From contig CANMXJ010000020.1 in the NCBI GenBank assembly GCA_947501805.1, forward strand, positions 1-64,000: DNA of 64,000 nucleotides, read 5' to 3'. This document shows, piece by piece, positions 24,043 to 33,219 of this stretch. This stretch comes from an uncultured Sulfitobacter sp. (lineage in GTDB: Bacteria; Pseudomonadota; Alphaproteobacteria; Rhodobacterales; Rhodobacteraceae). Position numbers and translations under genes: made by a program. How positions within the stretch are numbered: position 1 is the stretch's first letter; the number at the start of each line of letters is the position of its first letter. The notes beneath the pieces are model-generated. The model was given only the letters and a program-made list of their open reading frames with translations, had not been told where the DNA came from and made no database searches.

Positions 24043-25212
24043 ATGACTGGTGATAGCACAGACGGATTCCGCGCCGCGTTGCGCGATTGGTTGCAAGCAA
24101 ATTGTCCTGAAGAAATGCGCGATGGCGCGATGACCGAAGAGGGCATTTGCTGGGGCGGTAAGGATTGGGTGTTCACATCCGAGGCGCAAAAGTTGTGGTT
24201 GGAGCGGTGCGCGGCCGAAGGATACACTGTGCCGACATGGCCGGTTGAATACGGCGGCGCGGGGTTAAGCCGCGATCAGGAGAAAGTATTCAACGAGGAA
24301 ATGAGTGCGATCAATGCGCGCGCTCCGTTGCAGAGTTTTGGCATCTGGATGTTGGGGCCAGCCTTGTTGCATTTCGGCTCCCATGAGCAAAAGCTGCATT
24401 ATCTGCCGCCGATTGCGCGCGGCGAAGTACGTTGGTGTCAGGGATATTCGGAACCGGGCGCGGGATCGGATTTGGCCAATGTCCAGACTAAAGGCGAGGA
24501 CAAGGGTGATCACTGGCTGATTAACGGACAGAAGATCTGGACCTCCTATGCGGACAAGGCGGACTGGATTTTTGCGCTGGTGCGCACGGACCGCGAGGCA
24601 CCCAAACACAAGGGAATTTCGTTCCTGCTGTGTGACATGAACCAAGCAGGGGTCGAGACACGGCCGATCAAGATGATCAGCGGCATTTCACCATTTTGCG
24701 AGACGTTTTTTACCGATGCGGTGATCCCCAAAGAGCAGATTGTCGGTGAGGTGAATAAAGGTTGGGACGTAGCGAAATATCTGCTGACCCATGAACGCGA
24801 GATGATTTCCGGCGGCGCGGGTGGTCTGGCGGGAGGTGGCCGTGCATTGGGCGCGATCCTGTCGGAAACGATGGACGGTTTGGACGATGCCACCCTGCGC
24901 GCGGATGCGATGCGCTGCGAGATTGACAGCCTCGCGATTGGTCTGACGCTGGAGCGGTACAAGGACCAGTCCGAAGCGGGGCAGGGCGCGGGCGATGCGA
25001 GCGCGATGCTGAAATACATGGGCACCGAGTTGAACAAGCAGCGCCATGAATTGATGATGTCTGCCGGTGGTTCGGATGCGCTGGAATGGGACGGACCGCT
25101 GGGCAATCGGGCGGGTGACTGGCTGCGCACCAAGGCCAATTCAATTGAAGGCGGCACAAGCGAGGTCATGCTGTCGATTGTTTCGCGGCGTGTATTGGGG
25201 CTTCCGGCATGA
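24043..25212 (+). CDS. Acyl-CoA dehydrogenase (alpha partner of an adjacent pair)
   Basis: FAD-dependent acyl-CoA dehydrogenase, 389 residues, catalysing alpha,beta-desaturation of an acyl-CoA. The N-terminal helical domain is at about 5-115, the beta domain with WCQGYSEPGAGSDLA and the WLINGQKIWTSYA strand at about 120-235, and the C-terminal helices with NSIEGGTSEVMLSIVSRRVL at the end. The start at 24043 has GGGAGG at nine bases; the earlier in-frame ATG gives an unlikely N-terminus. The next gene, another acyl-CoA dehydrogenase, starts inside this stop codon (ATGA). Adjacent pairs of this kind form alpha2beta2 heterotetramers in steroid side-chain breakdown, so a mixed complex is a reasonable guess here. 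This gene opens a ten-gene operon running to the IclR regulator. Confidence 0.92.
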   Translation: MTGDSTDGFRAALRDWLQANCPEEMRDGAMTEEGICWGGKDWVFTSEAQKLWLERCAAEGYTVPTWPVEYGGAGLSRDQEKVFNEEMSAINARAPLQSFGIWMLGPALLHFGSHEQKLHYLPPIARGEVRWCQGYSEPGAGSDLANVQTKGEDKGDHWLINGQKIWTSYADKADWIFALVRTDREAPKHKGISFLLCDMNQAGVETRPIKMISGISPFCETFFTDAVIPKEQIVGEVNKGWDVAKYLLTHEREMISGGAGGLAGGGRALGAILSETMDGLDDATLRADAMRCEIDSLAIGLTLERYKDQSEAGQGAGDASAMLKYMGTELNKQRHELMMSAGGSDALEWDGPLGNRAGDWLRTKANSIEGGTSEVMLSIVSRRVLGLPA

Positions 25213-26324
25213 ACAAACTTGTCCTGAGCGAAGAGGAAACCATGCTGGCCGATATGGCGCGGGGGTTTCTGGATGGGGCTGCACCTGTGTCAAAGTTTCG
25301 CGAAATGCGCGACGCGGGCCAGACGTTTGATCGTGCCTTGTGGAAAGAAATGGCTGACATGGGCTGGGCCGGTGTGCTGGTGCCGGAGGATGCGGGCGGC
25401 TCTGACATGGGGTTTGCGGCGGCCAATGTGATTGCGCAGGAAATGGGCAAGACGCTGGTGGTGTCGCCATTTCTGTCCACCGCGGTGATTGCGGCAACGG
25501 CGCTGCGACAAGTCTCTGGTGCGCGGGCCAAAGACGCTTTGGCGCGGATCGCAGCGGGCGATGTAACCTATGCGTTAGCGGTGGATGAGGGGATCAAGTT
25601 TGACCCCGATGGCACGCAGATGGAAGCACGTGCGGATGGCAACGGGTTCTGCCTGAATGGCAAAAAGCAGTTCGTTGTCGATGGTGTTTTGGCGGATCGT
25701 TTGCTTGTTTTGGCTAGGACCGAAAATGGTTTGACCCTCTTTGATATTCCTGCGGACCGCGCAGGGGTGGAACGGACCGCATCAAACATGATTGATGCAC
25801 GGGATGCCGCGCGGATTACGTTCGACAATGTAGAAGCGACGGGCGACGATGTGCTGGGTGCTGTCGACAGTGCGATGGATGTTCTGAAACCTGCATTGCA
25901 GGCGGGGCAGGCAGCGCTTGCGGCTGAAATGTCCGGCCTGTCGGCGGGTGCCTTTGGCATGACCGTTGGCTATCTGAAAGAACGCAAACAGTTCGGTGTC
26001 GAGATTGGCCGCTTTCAGGCTTTGCAGCATCGGGCCGCGCATTTATGGTGCGAGATCGAGGTGACGGCATCAGCGATCCTGAACGCAGGCCGCATGCTGG
26101 ACAGTGATCCCGAGAACGCGGAACTGGCCGTTTCACTGGCAAAGGCACGCGCCACAGATACGGCAAAACTTGCCGTGATCGAGGGTGTGCAGATGCATGG
26201 TGGTATCGGCATGACGGATGCTTACGACATGGGTTTTTACATGAAACGCGCCCGCGTTGGCGCCGAATGGCTGGGGGATTATTCCTATCATGCCGAGAAA
26301 ATCGCAGCAGCGAGAGGGTTTTAA
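25209..26324 (+). CDS. Acyl-CoA dehydrogenase (second partner)
   Basis: Second acyl-CoA dehydrogenase, 371 residues. It has the N-terminal helical part (LSEEETMLADMARGFLDG), a divergent central domain, and the C-terminal QMHGGIGMTDAYDMGFYMKR segment (residues ~322-341) typical of the family. The central beta domain is shorter and lacks the strong flavin motifs seen in the preceding gene. That is what is expected for the non-catalytic or half-site partner in heteromeric acyl-CoA dehydrogenases. The start overlaps the previous stop by four bases. The specific acyl chain is unknown. Confidence 0.9.
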   Translation: MNKLVLSEEETMLADMARGFLDGAAPVSKFREMRDAGQTFDRALWKEMADMGWAGVLVPEDAGGSDMGFAAANVIAQEMGKTLVVSPFLSTAVIAATALRQVSGARAKDALARIAAGDVTYALAVDEGIKFDPDGTQMEARADGNGFCLNGKKQFVVDGVLADRLLVLARTENGLTLFDIPADRAGVERTASNMIDARDAARITFDNVEATGDDVLGAVDSAMDVLKPALQAGQAALAAEMSGLSAGAFGMTVGYLKERKQFGVEIGRFQALQHRAAHLWCEIEVTASAILNAGRMLDSDPENAELAVSLAKARATDTAKLAVIEGVQMHGGIGMTDAYDMGFYMKRARVGAEWLGDYSYHAEKIAAARGF

Positions 26325-26325
26325 G

Positions 26326-27147
26326 ATGGATTTACAAACGCTTTTTGGACTGGATGGTAAGGTTGCCTTGGTCACTGGTGGCGCGACAGGCATCGGGCGC
26401 ATGGCCTGCGAAGCGTTGGTGCGGGCAGGTGCGACTGTATTGATGGCATCGCGCAAAGGCGACGCCTGCGAGGCGGTTGCTGCAGAGTTGAACGCGCTTG
26501 GCGCATCAGGCAAGGCGATTGGTTTTGCGGGGGATGTGAGCTCTGAAGCGGGCGTCGATGCGCTGGTTGCCGCCGTTAAGGAACGCACCGACAGGCTCGA
26601 TATTCTGATGAACAATGCCGGTATCACGTGGGGTGCGCCCTTGGGTGATTTTCCGCATATGGCATGGGAAAAGGTAATGAACGTGAACGTCGCGGGGATG
26701 TTTGATCTGACACAGAAACTGCTCCCGATGCTGACAGCTTCTGGCAGCATTGATGATCCGGCGCGGGTGATCAATGTGGGGTCCGTCATGGGCGAACGTG
26801 AAATGGGCGATGGAGCATATAGCTACTCCATGTCCAAGGCGGCGGTGCATCATATGACGCGCATCTTGGGCAAGGAATTGGCGGGTAAACATGTGACTGT
26901 GAACGCGTTGGCACCGGGGCCGTTTGTGTCCAAGATGACGGCGTTTGCGACGCATGACGAGGATATGCGTGAGAAAGTTGGCAAGGATGTGCCGGTCGGT
27001 CGCGTGGGTCGTGATGAGGATATCGCGGGCTGTATGTTATTCCTATGCGGACGTGGCGGTGCCTATGTCACCGGCGCGATTATCCCTGTGAGTGGTGGCA
27101 TCAATGTGATGTCGGGGCCGAATATCTTTGAGCAGGCGCTGCACTGA
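26326..27147 (+). CDS. SDR family oxidoreductase (1)
   Basis: Classical short-chain dehydrogenase, 273 residues. The cofactor loop TGGATGIGRM is at about 17-26, NNAG follows near 95, and the catalytic Ser-Tyr-Lys set is in VMGEREMGDGAYSYSMSKAA. It likely oxidises a 3-hydroxyacyl-CoA or related alcohol. The start at 26326 follows the stop of the previous gene by one base and gives the family N-terminus; the frame is open upstream only within that gene. The stop overlaps the next SDR gene by one base (TGATG). Substrate and cofactor choice (NAD versus NADP) are not settled. Confidence 0.9.
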   Translation: MDLQTLFGLDGKVALVTGGATGIGRMACEALVRAGATVLMASRKGDACEAVAAELNALGASGKAIGFAGDVSSEAGVDALVAAVKERTDRLDILMNNAGITWGAPLGDFPHMAWEKVMNVNVAGMFDLTQKLLPMLTASGSIDDPARVINVGSVMGEREMGDGAYSYSMSKAAVHHMTRILGKELAGKHVTVNALAPGPFVSKMTAFATHDEDMREKVGKDVPVGRVGRDEDIAGCMLFLCGRGGAYVTGAIIPVSGGINVMSGPNIFEQALH

Positions 27148-28076
27148 TGGCTGATATCCGATTTGACAACCGCGTGGCGATTGTAACCGGTGCAGGCGCC
27201 GGTCTGGGGCGGTCACATGCTTTGGGATTGGCTGCAAGGGGTGCCAAGGTTGTGGTGAACGATCTTGGAGTTGGACGTGACGGATCGGGATCTTCTTCAG
27301 TGGCGGCAGAGGCGGTGGTTGAAGAGATCAGGTCAATGGGTGGCGATGCAATGGCGCATGGTTGCGATGTGTCGGACGAAGAAGGTGTAATCGATATGGT
27401 AGCGCAGGCGGTCGCGGCCTGGGGGCGTGTCGATATCGTCGTGAACAACGCGGGCATTCTGCGCGACAAGACGTTTGCCAAGATGGAAATGGCCGATTTC
27501 CGCAAGGTGGTTGATGTGCATCTGATTGGCTCGGCCAACGTGGCGCATGCGTGCTGGCCGATCATGCGCGAACAAAAATACGGGCGGATTGTCTTTACCA
27601 CGTCAGCGTCCGGTATGTACGGCAATTTCGGGCAGTCGAATTACGGAGCGGCAAAGGCTGCAATGATAGGGCTTATGAATGTGCTGCATCTGGAAGGCGC
27701 GCGCGACAACATCCGCGTGAATACGTTGGCCCCTACGGCGGCGACACGCATGACGCAAGAGTTGTTGCCTGCCGAGGCGGCCGCGTTGCTGGCCCCTGAA
27801 ACGATCACGCCGGGGTTGCTGTATCTGGTATCCGAGGATGCGCCGGGCCGTGTAATTTTGGGCGCAGGAGCCGGAAGTTTTGCACAGACACGGATATATG
27901 AGACGCACGGTGTGACCTTGCTGGATGAAGAAAACACGCCCGAAGCGGTCGCCGCACGTTTTAACGAAATCAGCGATGACACGGGTCAGGAAGAACTGAC
28001 TGATGCCTTTAGCCAGACGAGAAAATATGCGCTCAACGCAGCCAAGGCCCGTGGGCTCAAGCTGGACTGGGAATAA
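27147..28076 (+). CDS. SDR family oxidoreductase (2), MFE-2-like 3-hydroxyacyl-CoA dehydrogenase
   Basis: Short-chain dehydrogenase of 309 residues, resembling the dehydrogenase domain of peroxisomal multifunctional enzyme 2 (D-3-hydroxyacyl-CoA dehydrogenase). The loop TGAGAGLGRSHAL is at about 14-26, and VVVNDLGVGRDGSG is the long adenine-side loop typical of MFE-2. NNAGILRDKTF and the catalytic FGQSNYGAAKAA follow. The C-terminal tail beyond the core (about 250-309) has an ITPGLLYLVSEDAPGR segment as in MFE-2 relatives. Such enzymes take the (R)-3-hydroxyacyl-CoA produced by MaoC-type hydratases, and one is present at 20733. It is tightly coupled to the genes on both sides. Confidence 0.88.
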   Translation: MADIRFDNRVAIVTGAGAGLGRSHALGLAARGAKVVVNDLGVGRDGSGSSSVAAEAVVEEIRSMGGDAMAHGCDVSDEEGVIDMVAQAVAAWGRVDIVVNNAGILRDKTFAKMEMADFRKVVDVHLIGSANVAHACWPIMREQKYGRIVFTTSASGMYGNFGQSNYGAAKAAMIGLMNVLHLEGARDNIRVNTLAPTAATRMTQELLPAEAAALLAPETITPGLLYLVSEDAPGRVILGAGAGSFAQTRIYETHGVTLLDEENTPEAVAARFNEISDDTGQEELTDAFSQTRKYALNAAKARGLKLDWE

Positions 28077-28097
28077 CGGAATTAGAGGAGAAGAGAC

Positions 28098-29294
28098 ATG
28101 CGCGATGCAGTGATCGTTTCGACAGCACGGACCCCTATTGGCAAGGCGTATCGGGGTGCGTTCAACAACACATCCCCGCAGGAGTTGGCAGGGCACGCAA
28201 TCGAACATGCCGTCAAGCGGGCGGGTGTAGACCCTGCACAGGTGCAGGATGTTGTCTTGGGTGTCGCGCTACAGCAAGGTCATGCGGCAGGTAATATTGC
28301 ACGTCAGGCTGCCTTGCGGGGCGGGCTGCCTGTTACTGTTGCGGGCATGTCGCTGGACCGGCAATGCGCTTCTGGCATGATGGCGATTGCGACGGCGGCC
28401 AAACAGGTTGTCATGGACGGCATGGACATTGTTGTGGGTGGCGGTGCCGAGAGCATTTCAATGGTGCAGACGCCCGAAATGCGGGTGAAGGCCGATGCGT
28501 GGCTGATGGAGCACAAACCCGAGCTTTATATGTCGATGCTGGAAACTGCAGAGACTGTGGCACAGAGGTATAATGTCAGCCGCGAGCGGCAGGATGAATA
28601 TGCGGCGGGTTCACAGGAAAAGACACATCTGGCCCAGCAAGCGGGCAAGTTTGACGACGAGATCGTGCCGCTGAAAAGTACGATGATGATACAGGATCGC
28701 GAGACAAAAGAAATCTCGTACCATGAGGTGACATTGGAGAAGGATGAGGGCAACCGACCCGGCACCACCGCCGAAAGCCTTGCGGGGCTGAAGCCGGTGC
28801 ACAAGGACGGCATCCACATCAAGGAAGGCAGGTTCATTACGGCTGGCAATGCCTCACAGTTGAGCGATGGGGCGTCAGCTTCTGTTCTGATGGAGGCAAA
28901 AGCGGCGGAAAAGGCCGGATTAGAGCCACTTGGCCGTTACGTTGGCGTGATGGCGGCAGGCTGCGAGCCGGACGAGATGGGCATCGGGCCGATCTATGCT
29001 GTACCTCCGCTGCTCAAGGCGCATGGGCTGACAATGGATGACATCGGACTTTGGGAACTCAACGAGGCTTTTGCGGTGCAGGTGATACAATCGCGGGATG
29101 TGTTGGGTATTCCCGATGAATTGCTCAACGTGAATGGTGGTGCGATTTCTATCGGGCATCCTTATGGTATGTCGGGTGCGCGTATGGTTGGTCATGCGCT
29201 GATCGAGGGCAAACGGCGTGGCGCGAAATACGTGGTTTGTACCATGTGTGTCGGTGGCGGCATGGGCGCGGCAGGCTTGTTTGAGGTTCTCTAA
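28098..29294 (+). CDS. Acetyl-CoA acyltransferase (thiolase)
   Basis: Thiolase of 398 residues, the normal length, cleaving 3-oxoacyl-CoA with CoA. The acylated cysteine is C90 (LDRQCASGM), the catalytic histidine H354 ([16 protein letters not shown]), and the second cysteine C384 ([10 protein letters not shown]). The start has AGAGGAGAAG upstream. It lies 21 bases after the MFE-2-like dehydrogenase. After the stop, a weak AACGGG...CCCGTT hairpin followed by CTTT (29297-29320) may reduce downstream transcription. It completes, with the acad pair and SDRs, a beta-oxidation turn. Confidence 0.94.
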   Translation: MRDAVIVSTARTPIGKAYRGAFNNTSPQELAGHAIEHAVKRAGVDPAQVQDVVLGVALQQGHAAGNIARQAALRGGLPVTVAGMSLDRQCASGMMAIATAAKQVVMDGMDIVVGGGAESISMVQTPEMRVKADAWLMEHKPELYMSMLETAETVAQRYNVSRERQDEYAAGSQEKTHLAQQAGKFDDEIVPLKSTMMIQDRETKEISYHEVTLEKDEGNRPGTTAESLAGLKPVHKDGIHIKEGRFITAGNASQLSDGASASVLMEAKAAEKAGLEPLGRYVGVMAAGCEPDEMGIGPIYAVPPLLKAHGLTMDDIGLWELNEAFAVQVIQSRDVLGIPDELLNVNGGAISIGHPYGMSGARMVGHALIEGKRRGAKYVVCTMCVGGGMGAAGLFEVL

Positions 29295-29352
29295 CAAACG
29301 GGGCGGGTTCACCCGTTCTTTGACAATCAACATGAATATTACTGGAGGCTCT

Positions 29353-30345
29353 ATGGCCCGCGACGACTCTCATCTTCCCAAAGCCCTGCAAGGATTGCGT
29401 ATCCCGTTGATCGCATCTCCGTTGTTTATCATATCAGTCCCTAAGTTGGTGATTGCGCAATGTAAGGCGGGGATTGTCGGGTCGTTTCCGGCGCTGAATG
29501 CGCGGGAGGGTGAGGGGGAGCATCCGCTGCTTGACACATGGCTGACAGAGATCAAGGAAGAGTTGGACCGGCATAATCAATCCAATCCAGATTATCCCGC
29601 CGCGCCTTATGCAGTGAACCAGATTGTGCATCGCTCAAACGAACGGCTTGAACGCGATCTGGAAATTTGTGTGAAACACGAGGTGCCGATCTGGATCACC
29701 TCGCTGGGGGCACGGGTGGATGTGAACGAGGCGGCGCATTCCTGTGGCGGGATCGTGATGCATGACGTGATCAACAACCGATTTGCGCACAAGGCGATTG
29801 AAAAAGGTGCGGATGGACTGGTCGCCGTCGCGGCGGGCGCAGGTGGACATGCGGGGCAGCAATCTCCCTTTGCTTTGGTGCGGGAAATTCGTGAATGGTT
29901 CGACGGACCGATCGCCTTGTCAGGGGCGATTGCCACAGGCGAAAGCCTGTTGGCGGCCCGCGCAATGGGGGCTGATCTGGGTTATACGGGATCGCCGTTT
30001 ATTGCCACGGATGAGGCGAACGCGGATCAGGCGTACAAAGATATGATTGTAGAGTCTGGCGCTGAGGATATTGTCTATTCCTCGTTGTTCACAGGCGTCT
30101 GGGGGAATTATCTAAAAGGCTCGGTCGAGAACGCAGGCATGGACCCTGACAACTTGCCCCAGTCGGATGCAACAGCCATGACATTTGCGGCGGACCGCAA
30201 GAAACCGAAAGCATGGAAAACGATCTGGGGGTCGGGCCAAGGCATCGGCGCTATCAAGTCGGTTGGGCCTGCGGGCGCGATTGTTGACCGGATGGCGGAT
30301 GAATATTTTGCGGCGGGCAAGAAACTGGCGGCTGAGTTTACGTAA
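29353..30345 (+). CDS. Nitronate monooxygenase-like FMN protein (NPD family)
   Basis: TIM-barrel flavoprotein of the nitronate monooxygenase/2-nitropropane dioxygenase family, 330 residues. Visible family segments are IPLIASPLFIISVPKLVIAQC near the start (19-39 or so), GADGLVAVAAGAGGHAG (phosphate-binding glycine loop of FMN) and GAIATGESLLAARAMGADLGYTGS. The start at 29353 has CTGGAGG five bases upstream; the longer frame runs back into the thiolase. Genes of this family are often found in acyl-CoA and steroid clusters, where some (IpdC) act as reductases of CoA thioester intermediates, so the 'nitronate' name may be misleading here. It is followed directly by a histidine phosphatase with a GTG start. 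Confidence 0.85.
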   Translation: MARDDSHLPKALQGLRIPLIASPLFIISVPKLVIAQCKAGIVGSFPALNAREGEGEHPLLDTWLTEIKEELDRHNQSNPDYPAAPYAVNQIVHRSNERLERDLEICVKHEVPIWITSLGARVDVNEAAHSCGGIVMHDVINNRFAHKAIEKGADGLVAVAAGAGGHAGQQSPFALVREIREWFDGPIALSGAIATGESLLAARAMGADLGYTGSPFIATDEANADQAYKDMIVESGAEDIVYSSLFTGVWGNYLKGSVENAGMDPDNLPQSDATAMTFAADRKKPKAWKTIWGSGQGIGAIKSVGPAGAIVDRMADEYFAAGKKLAAEFT

Positions 30346-30996
30346 GTGGCGGAACTCCTCGTTATACGTCACGGACAGGCATCCTTTGGGCAGGACAATT
30401 ATGACATCCTGTCCGACTTGGGACATCAGCAATCCGAGGCAGTGGGTGCCTTGCTGCGCGAGATGGACTGGGTGCCGGATCGTTTGGTGACGGGAACTCT
30501 GACGCGGCAAAAAGACACTTTGTCGTCGATGGGTTTTACGGAAACTGCGGAGGAGCATGCAGGTTTCAATGAATATGACTTTGGTGATTTGTTGCAGGCG
30601 CGGTTCAAGGGGGATGTGCCGGAACTGGTCAAGGGAGATCGCAAGACGCACTTTCGTGCGTTGCGTGACACGGTGTTCGAATGGCAGGACGCGGCCTTTG
30701 ACGGTGCCTCTGAAACTTATGCGGAGTTTGCGGCAAGGGTCGAAGCGGCACGAGCCTTTGCGACGAATACGGATGCCAAGCGGGTGTTGGTTATCTCGTC
30801 CGGTGGCGTAATCGGACAGATGACTGCGACGGCCTTGGGTGCGGGCAAACGGCACATGATGGAATTGAATTTGCAGGTCAAGAATACAGCCATGACGCGG
30901 TTCATGTTCAAGGGCGCGCGGTGTTCGCTGAGCGAATTTAACGCGACACCGCATTTTATGACGCCAAACGGCGCGGCACTGCTAAGCTATAGTTAA
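30346..30996 (+). CDS. Histidine phosphatase family protein (2)
   Basis: Phosphoglycerate mutase-like phosphatase, 216 residues, with RHGQAS at 8-13 (H9 accepts phosphate) and GTLTRQKDTL as the likely second substrate-binding element. It starts with GTG directly after the preceding stop codon, so translation is coupled. It stands between the nitronate monooxygenase-like gene and the ACAD10/LvaA-like kinase, on the same operon. A phosphatase next to a kinase acting on CoA thioesters suggests a repair or reversal role, but that is inference only. Confidence 0.87.
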   Translation: MAELLVIRHGQASFGQDNYDILSDLGHQQSEAVGALLREMDWVPDRLVTGTLTRQKDTLSSMGFTETAEEHAGFNEYDFGDLLQARFKGDVPELVKGDRKTHFRALRDTVFEWQDAAFDGASETYAEFAARVEAARAFATNTDAKRVLVISSGGVIGQMTATALGAGKRHMMELNLQVKNTAMTRFMFKGARCSLSEFNATPHFMTPNGAALLSYS

Positions 30997-31007
30997 GAGG
31001 AACCGAC

Positions 31008-32039
31008 ATGAGCGCAGATACACAGACACTCGACGAGGCGGCAGTGGCCGAATACCTCAAAGACCATCTGCCCGGTTTCGAGGGACCGATGGAGGTCACG
31101 AAGTTCCAGACGGGACAGTCCAATCCGACTTTTATGCTCAAGACCCCTGCGCATAATTATGTGTTGCGGCGCAAACCGCCGGGGGTGTTGTTGAAATCCG
31201 CACATGCGGTGGACCGCGAGTTTCGGGTGCAAAAGGCGCTGGAAGGCACCAATGTACCTGTCAGCAAAATGCATCTGCTGTGTGAAGATGACAGCGTGAT
31301 CGGGTCGATGTTCTACATCATGGATCATGTGGCGGGGCGCAATTTTTACGACCCTTCGATGCCGGATTTGTCGGTGGCGGATCGAGGCGCAGTGATTGAC
31401 GATATGAACCGTGTACTGGCCGCTTTGCATGAGGTTGATATTGATGCAGTTGGTCTGAGCGATTACGGCCCCGAGGGGAACTATTTCGAACGGCAGGTTG
31501 CGCGTTGGACCAAGCAGTATAAAGCCTCTGAAACCAAGAATATTCCAGCGATGGATGAGTTGATGGCAGCACTTGTTGACGCGCGGCCGGCGGATGACGG
31601 GCAGCGCACACTGGTTCACGGTGACTACCGGATTGATAACATGATCTTTGACGCCAAAACCCCACAATGCCGCGCGGTGCTGGATTGGGAGTTGTCCACC
31701 ATCGGTCATCCTTTTGCTGATCTGGCCGGTGTGATCATGCAGTGGCAATTGCCCGCCGGAACCGAAGGGCGCGGCATGGGAGGGCTGGACCGCAAGGCGC
31801 TTGGCCTGCCTTCGGATGAGGCGTTTATCGCAGCCTATTGCGAACGCCGCGGGCTTGGGGGGATCGACAATTTCGGCTATTATCTGGGCTTCTGTTTCTT
31901 CCGAATGGCGGGGATCATACAGGGTGTGTTGAAGCGCGCACTGGATGGCAATGCCTCCAACCCTGAACGTGCCATGAAAGTCGGGGCTTTTGTACCGGTC
32001 TTTGCGCAGCACGGACTTGATGCGCTGAAGCGGGGATAG
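31008..32039 (+). CDS. Aminoglycoside phosphotransferase-fold kinase (ACAD10/LvaA-like)
   Basis: Kinase of the phosphotransferase (APH) superfamily, 343 residues. The N-lobe is at about 20-110 (FQTGQSNPTFML glycine loop, LRRKPPG with the likely ATP-lysine). The catalytic loop HGDYRIDN is at 204-211 (D206), and the metal-binding DWE at 226-228. Among known members, ACAD10/ACAD11 N-terminal domains and LvaA of Pseudomonas phosphorylate 4-hydroxyacyl-CoAs so that an acyl-CoA dehydrogenase-like partner can remove the phosphate. The acyl-CoA context here points the same way, not to drug resistance. It follows the histidine phosphatase by 11 bases and precedes the IclR gene. LvaB is not seen. Confidence 0.87.
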   Translation: MSADTQTLDEAAVAEYLKDHLPGFEGPMEVTKFQTGQSNPTFMLKTPAHNYVLRRKPPGVLLKSAHAVDREFRVQKALEGTNVPVSKMHLLCEDDSVIGSMFYIMDHVAGRNFYDPSMPDLSVADRGAVIDDMNRVLAALHEVDIDAVGLSDYGPEGNYFERQVARWTKQYKASETKNIPAMDELMAALVDARPADDGQRTLVHGDYRIDNMIFDAKTPQCRAVLDWELSTIGHPFADLAGVIMQWQLPAGTEGRGMGGLDRKALGLPSDEAFIAAYCERRGLGGIDNFGYYLGFCFFRMAGIIQGVLKRALDGNASNPERAMKVGAFVPVFAQHGLDALKRG

Positions 32040-32046
32040 TCAGGTG

Positions 32047-32844
32047 ATGGACGATCATCACGGTGATCCGCCCGAGGGCAAGGACCGCAATTTTGTCACC
32101 GCCCTCGCGCGCGGCCTGGAGCTGTTGCGGTGCTTTCGCGATGGTGAGGTGACACTGACAAATTCCGATTTCTCCGAACGCACGGGGTTGCCCAAAGCGA
32201 CAATCTCCCGGCTGACCTATACATTATGCGAGCTGGATTATCTTGTGGCTGATCCTAAAGCTGGGACTTATCGGTTAAGTGCTGGCGTGCTGCATCTGGG
32301 GTTTGGCGTGTTGTCGGCGATGGACATTCAGGACCGCGCCCAACAGGAAATGAAGCGGCTGCGCGACGGGCCGAATTCATTCATTACGGTGGCGCTTGGG
32401 GAACAGCATCAGCTGGATGTGGTGTATCTTGCGACCTGTAACAGTCGTGAAGAGGTGGCGCTTGCAATCAGGATTGGCACGCGGTTGCCGATTTTCCATT
32501 CCGGTATCGGGCAGGCAATTTTGGTTGGTATGGATGACGATGCGCGCGAGACCGTTTTCGAGATTGCCGGTCGCAAAGGTGCCCAAGTGGAGGCAGAAGG
32601 CCGTGCGCGATTTGCCGACGCCAAAGCCACCTATGAGAGCAAGGGATTTTGCACGGGCTACGGCACATGGCGTTCCGACGTGAATGGTGTCGCGGTGCCG
32701 GTGTTTTCGCTTGGGGATGGACGTGTTTATGGACTGAACGTCGGAGGTCCGGCATTCCGCGTCAAACCCAAGCAACTCGAAAGCGTTTATGGTCCACGTC
32801 TGATCCAGGCGGCTCAGGCTTTGAGTATTCGCCCTGCGGGTTGA
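32047..32844 (+). CDS. IclR family transcriptional regulator
   Basis: Regulator of about 265 residues with an N-terminal winged helix (about 18-75, with SERTGLPKATISRLTYTLCEL) and a C-terminal GAF-like effector domain (about 85-260). The start is ATG at 32047; a GTG three bases earlier is possible. It is the last gene of the acad-SDR-thiolase-kinase operon and is followed by a perfect GTTCCGC-AGA-GCGGAAC palindrome (32860). Similar sequences lie in front of the first acad gene and the ligase operon, which suggests that this protein controls all of them. The effector is unknown, perhaps a pathway acid or acyl-CoA. Confidence 0.88.
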   Translation: MDDHHGDPPEGKDRNFVTALARGLELLRCFRDGEVTLTNSDFSERTGLPKATISRLTYTLCELDYLVADPKAGTYRLSAGVLHLGFGVLSAMDIQDRAQQEMKRLRDGPNSFITVALGEQHQLDVVYLATCNSREEVALAIRIGTRLPIFHSGIGQAILVGMDDDARETVFEIAGRKGAQVEAEGRARFADAKATYESKGFCTGYGTWRSDVNGVAVPVFSLGDGRVYGLNVGGPAFRVKPKQLESVYGPRLIQAAQALSIRPAG

Positions 32845-33219
32845 TACTTGCGGTGACTCGTTCCGCAGAGCGGAACACGGGCGTAGAATCTCAAGTCACA
32901 TTTTTTACGAAAGCGCGTCTGCATTTGGGCCGTTTTCTTGCAAGCAAAGCGGATTTAGCATTTGATTTCGGCTTCACGCATTTGCGTAAAGTTTAATAAT
33001 ATATATTGAAATCAATGGTTAAGGCAGATGCTTGATGTCCTGCAACTTTGCGAAAGGCTGCGAAATGCAAGGATAACCACTGCTGATCTATGGATAAATG
33101 ACGCGGGGGCACAACGCACCAGCAGACTTGACTTTGACAGGGGGTATGCAAGTCTTTGCTCTATGACGAATGACCCCGAAACAACGAATAGGGGCACGGT
33201 CAATCCTAGGGAGGACTAT
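32845..33219 (+). promoter_or_regulatory. IclR-livK intergenic region
   Basis: This 375-base gap contains no convincing gene. It holds the palindrome at 32860-32876, an A/T-rich stretch around 32990-33010, a CTTTGCGAAAG inverted repeat at 33046-33056 and the GGGAGG ribosome site of the livK-type gene. An in-frame upstream extension of that gene (33028-33219) is rejected because it precedes the signal peptide. The promoter of the liv operon is expected here. Confidence 0.55.
32860..32876. promoter_or_regulatory. Putative IclR-type operator, site B (perfect palindrome)
   Basis: GTTCCGC and GCGGAAC flank an AGA spacer with no mismatch. It lies 16 bases after the IclR gene and about 340 bases before the liv operon. 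It is the best of three related sites (also 23981 and 51335). Confidence 0.6.

Noticed and set aside
25296..25307. GTTTCGCGAAAT as a third parS site
   Set aside because: It lacks the central base and the right arm of the 17-mer; it lies in an acad gene far from the par module.
24043..30345. Identification of the region as a steroid ring C/D (HIP) degradation cluster
   Set aside because: Acad pair, SDRs, NPD protein and thiolase resemble it, but IpdA/IpdB-type hydrolase genes are missing and the Liv transporter is foreign to it.
30993..32012. A 339-residue minus-strand frame opposite the APH-type kinase
   Set aside because: Antisense shadow. The plus-strand gene has all kinase motifs, while the minus frame has none.
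31008..32039. Aminoglycoside resistance gene
   Set aside because: It is APH-fold, but lies in an acyl-CoA operon and resembles ACAD10/LvaA-type kinases.
33028..33219. N-terminal extension of the livK-type gene
   Set aside because: It would place 64 residues in front of a standard signal peptide; the ATG at 33220 has a strong ribosome site.
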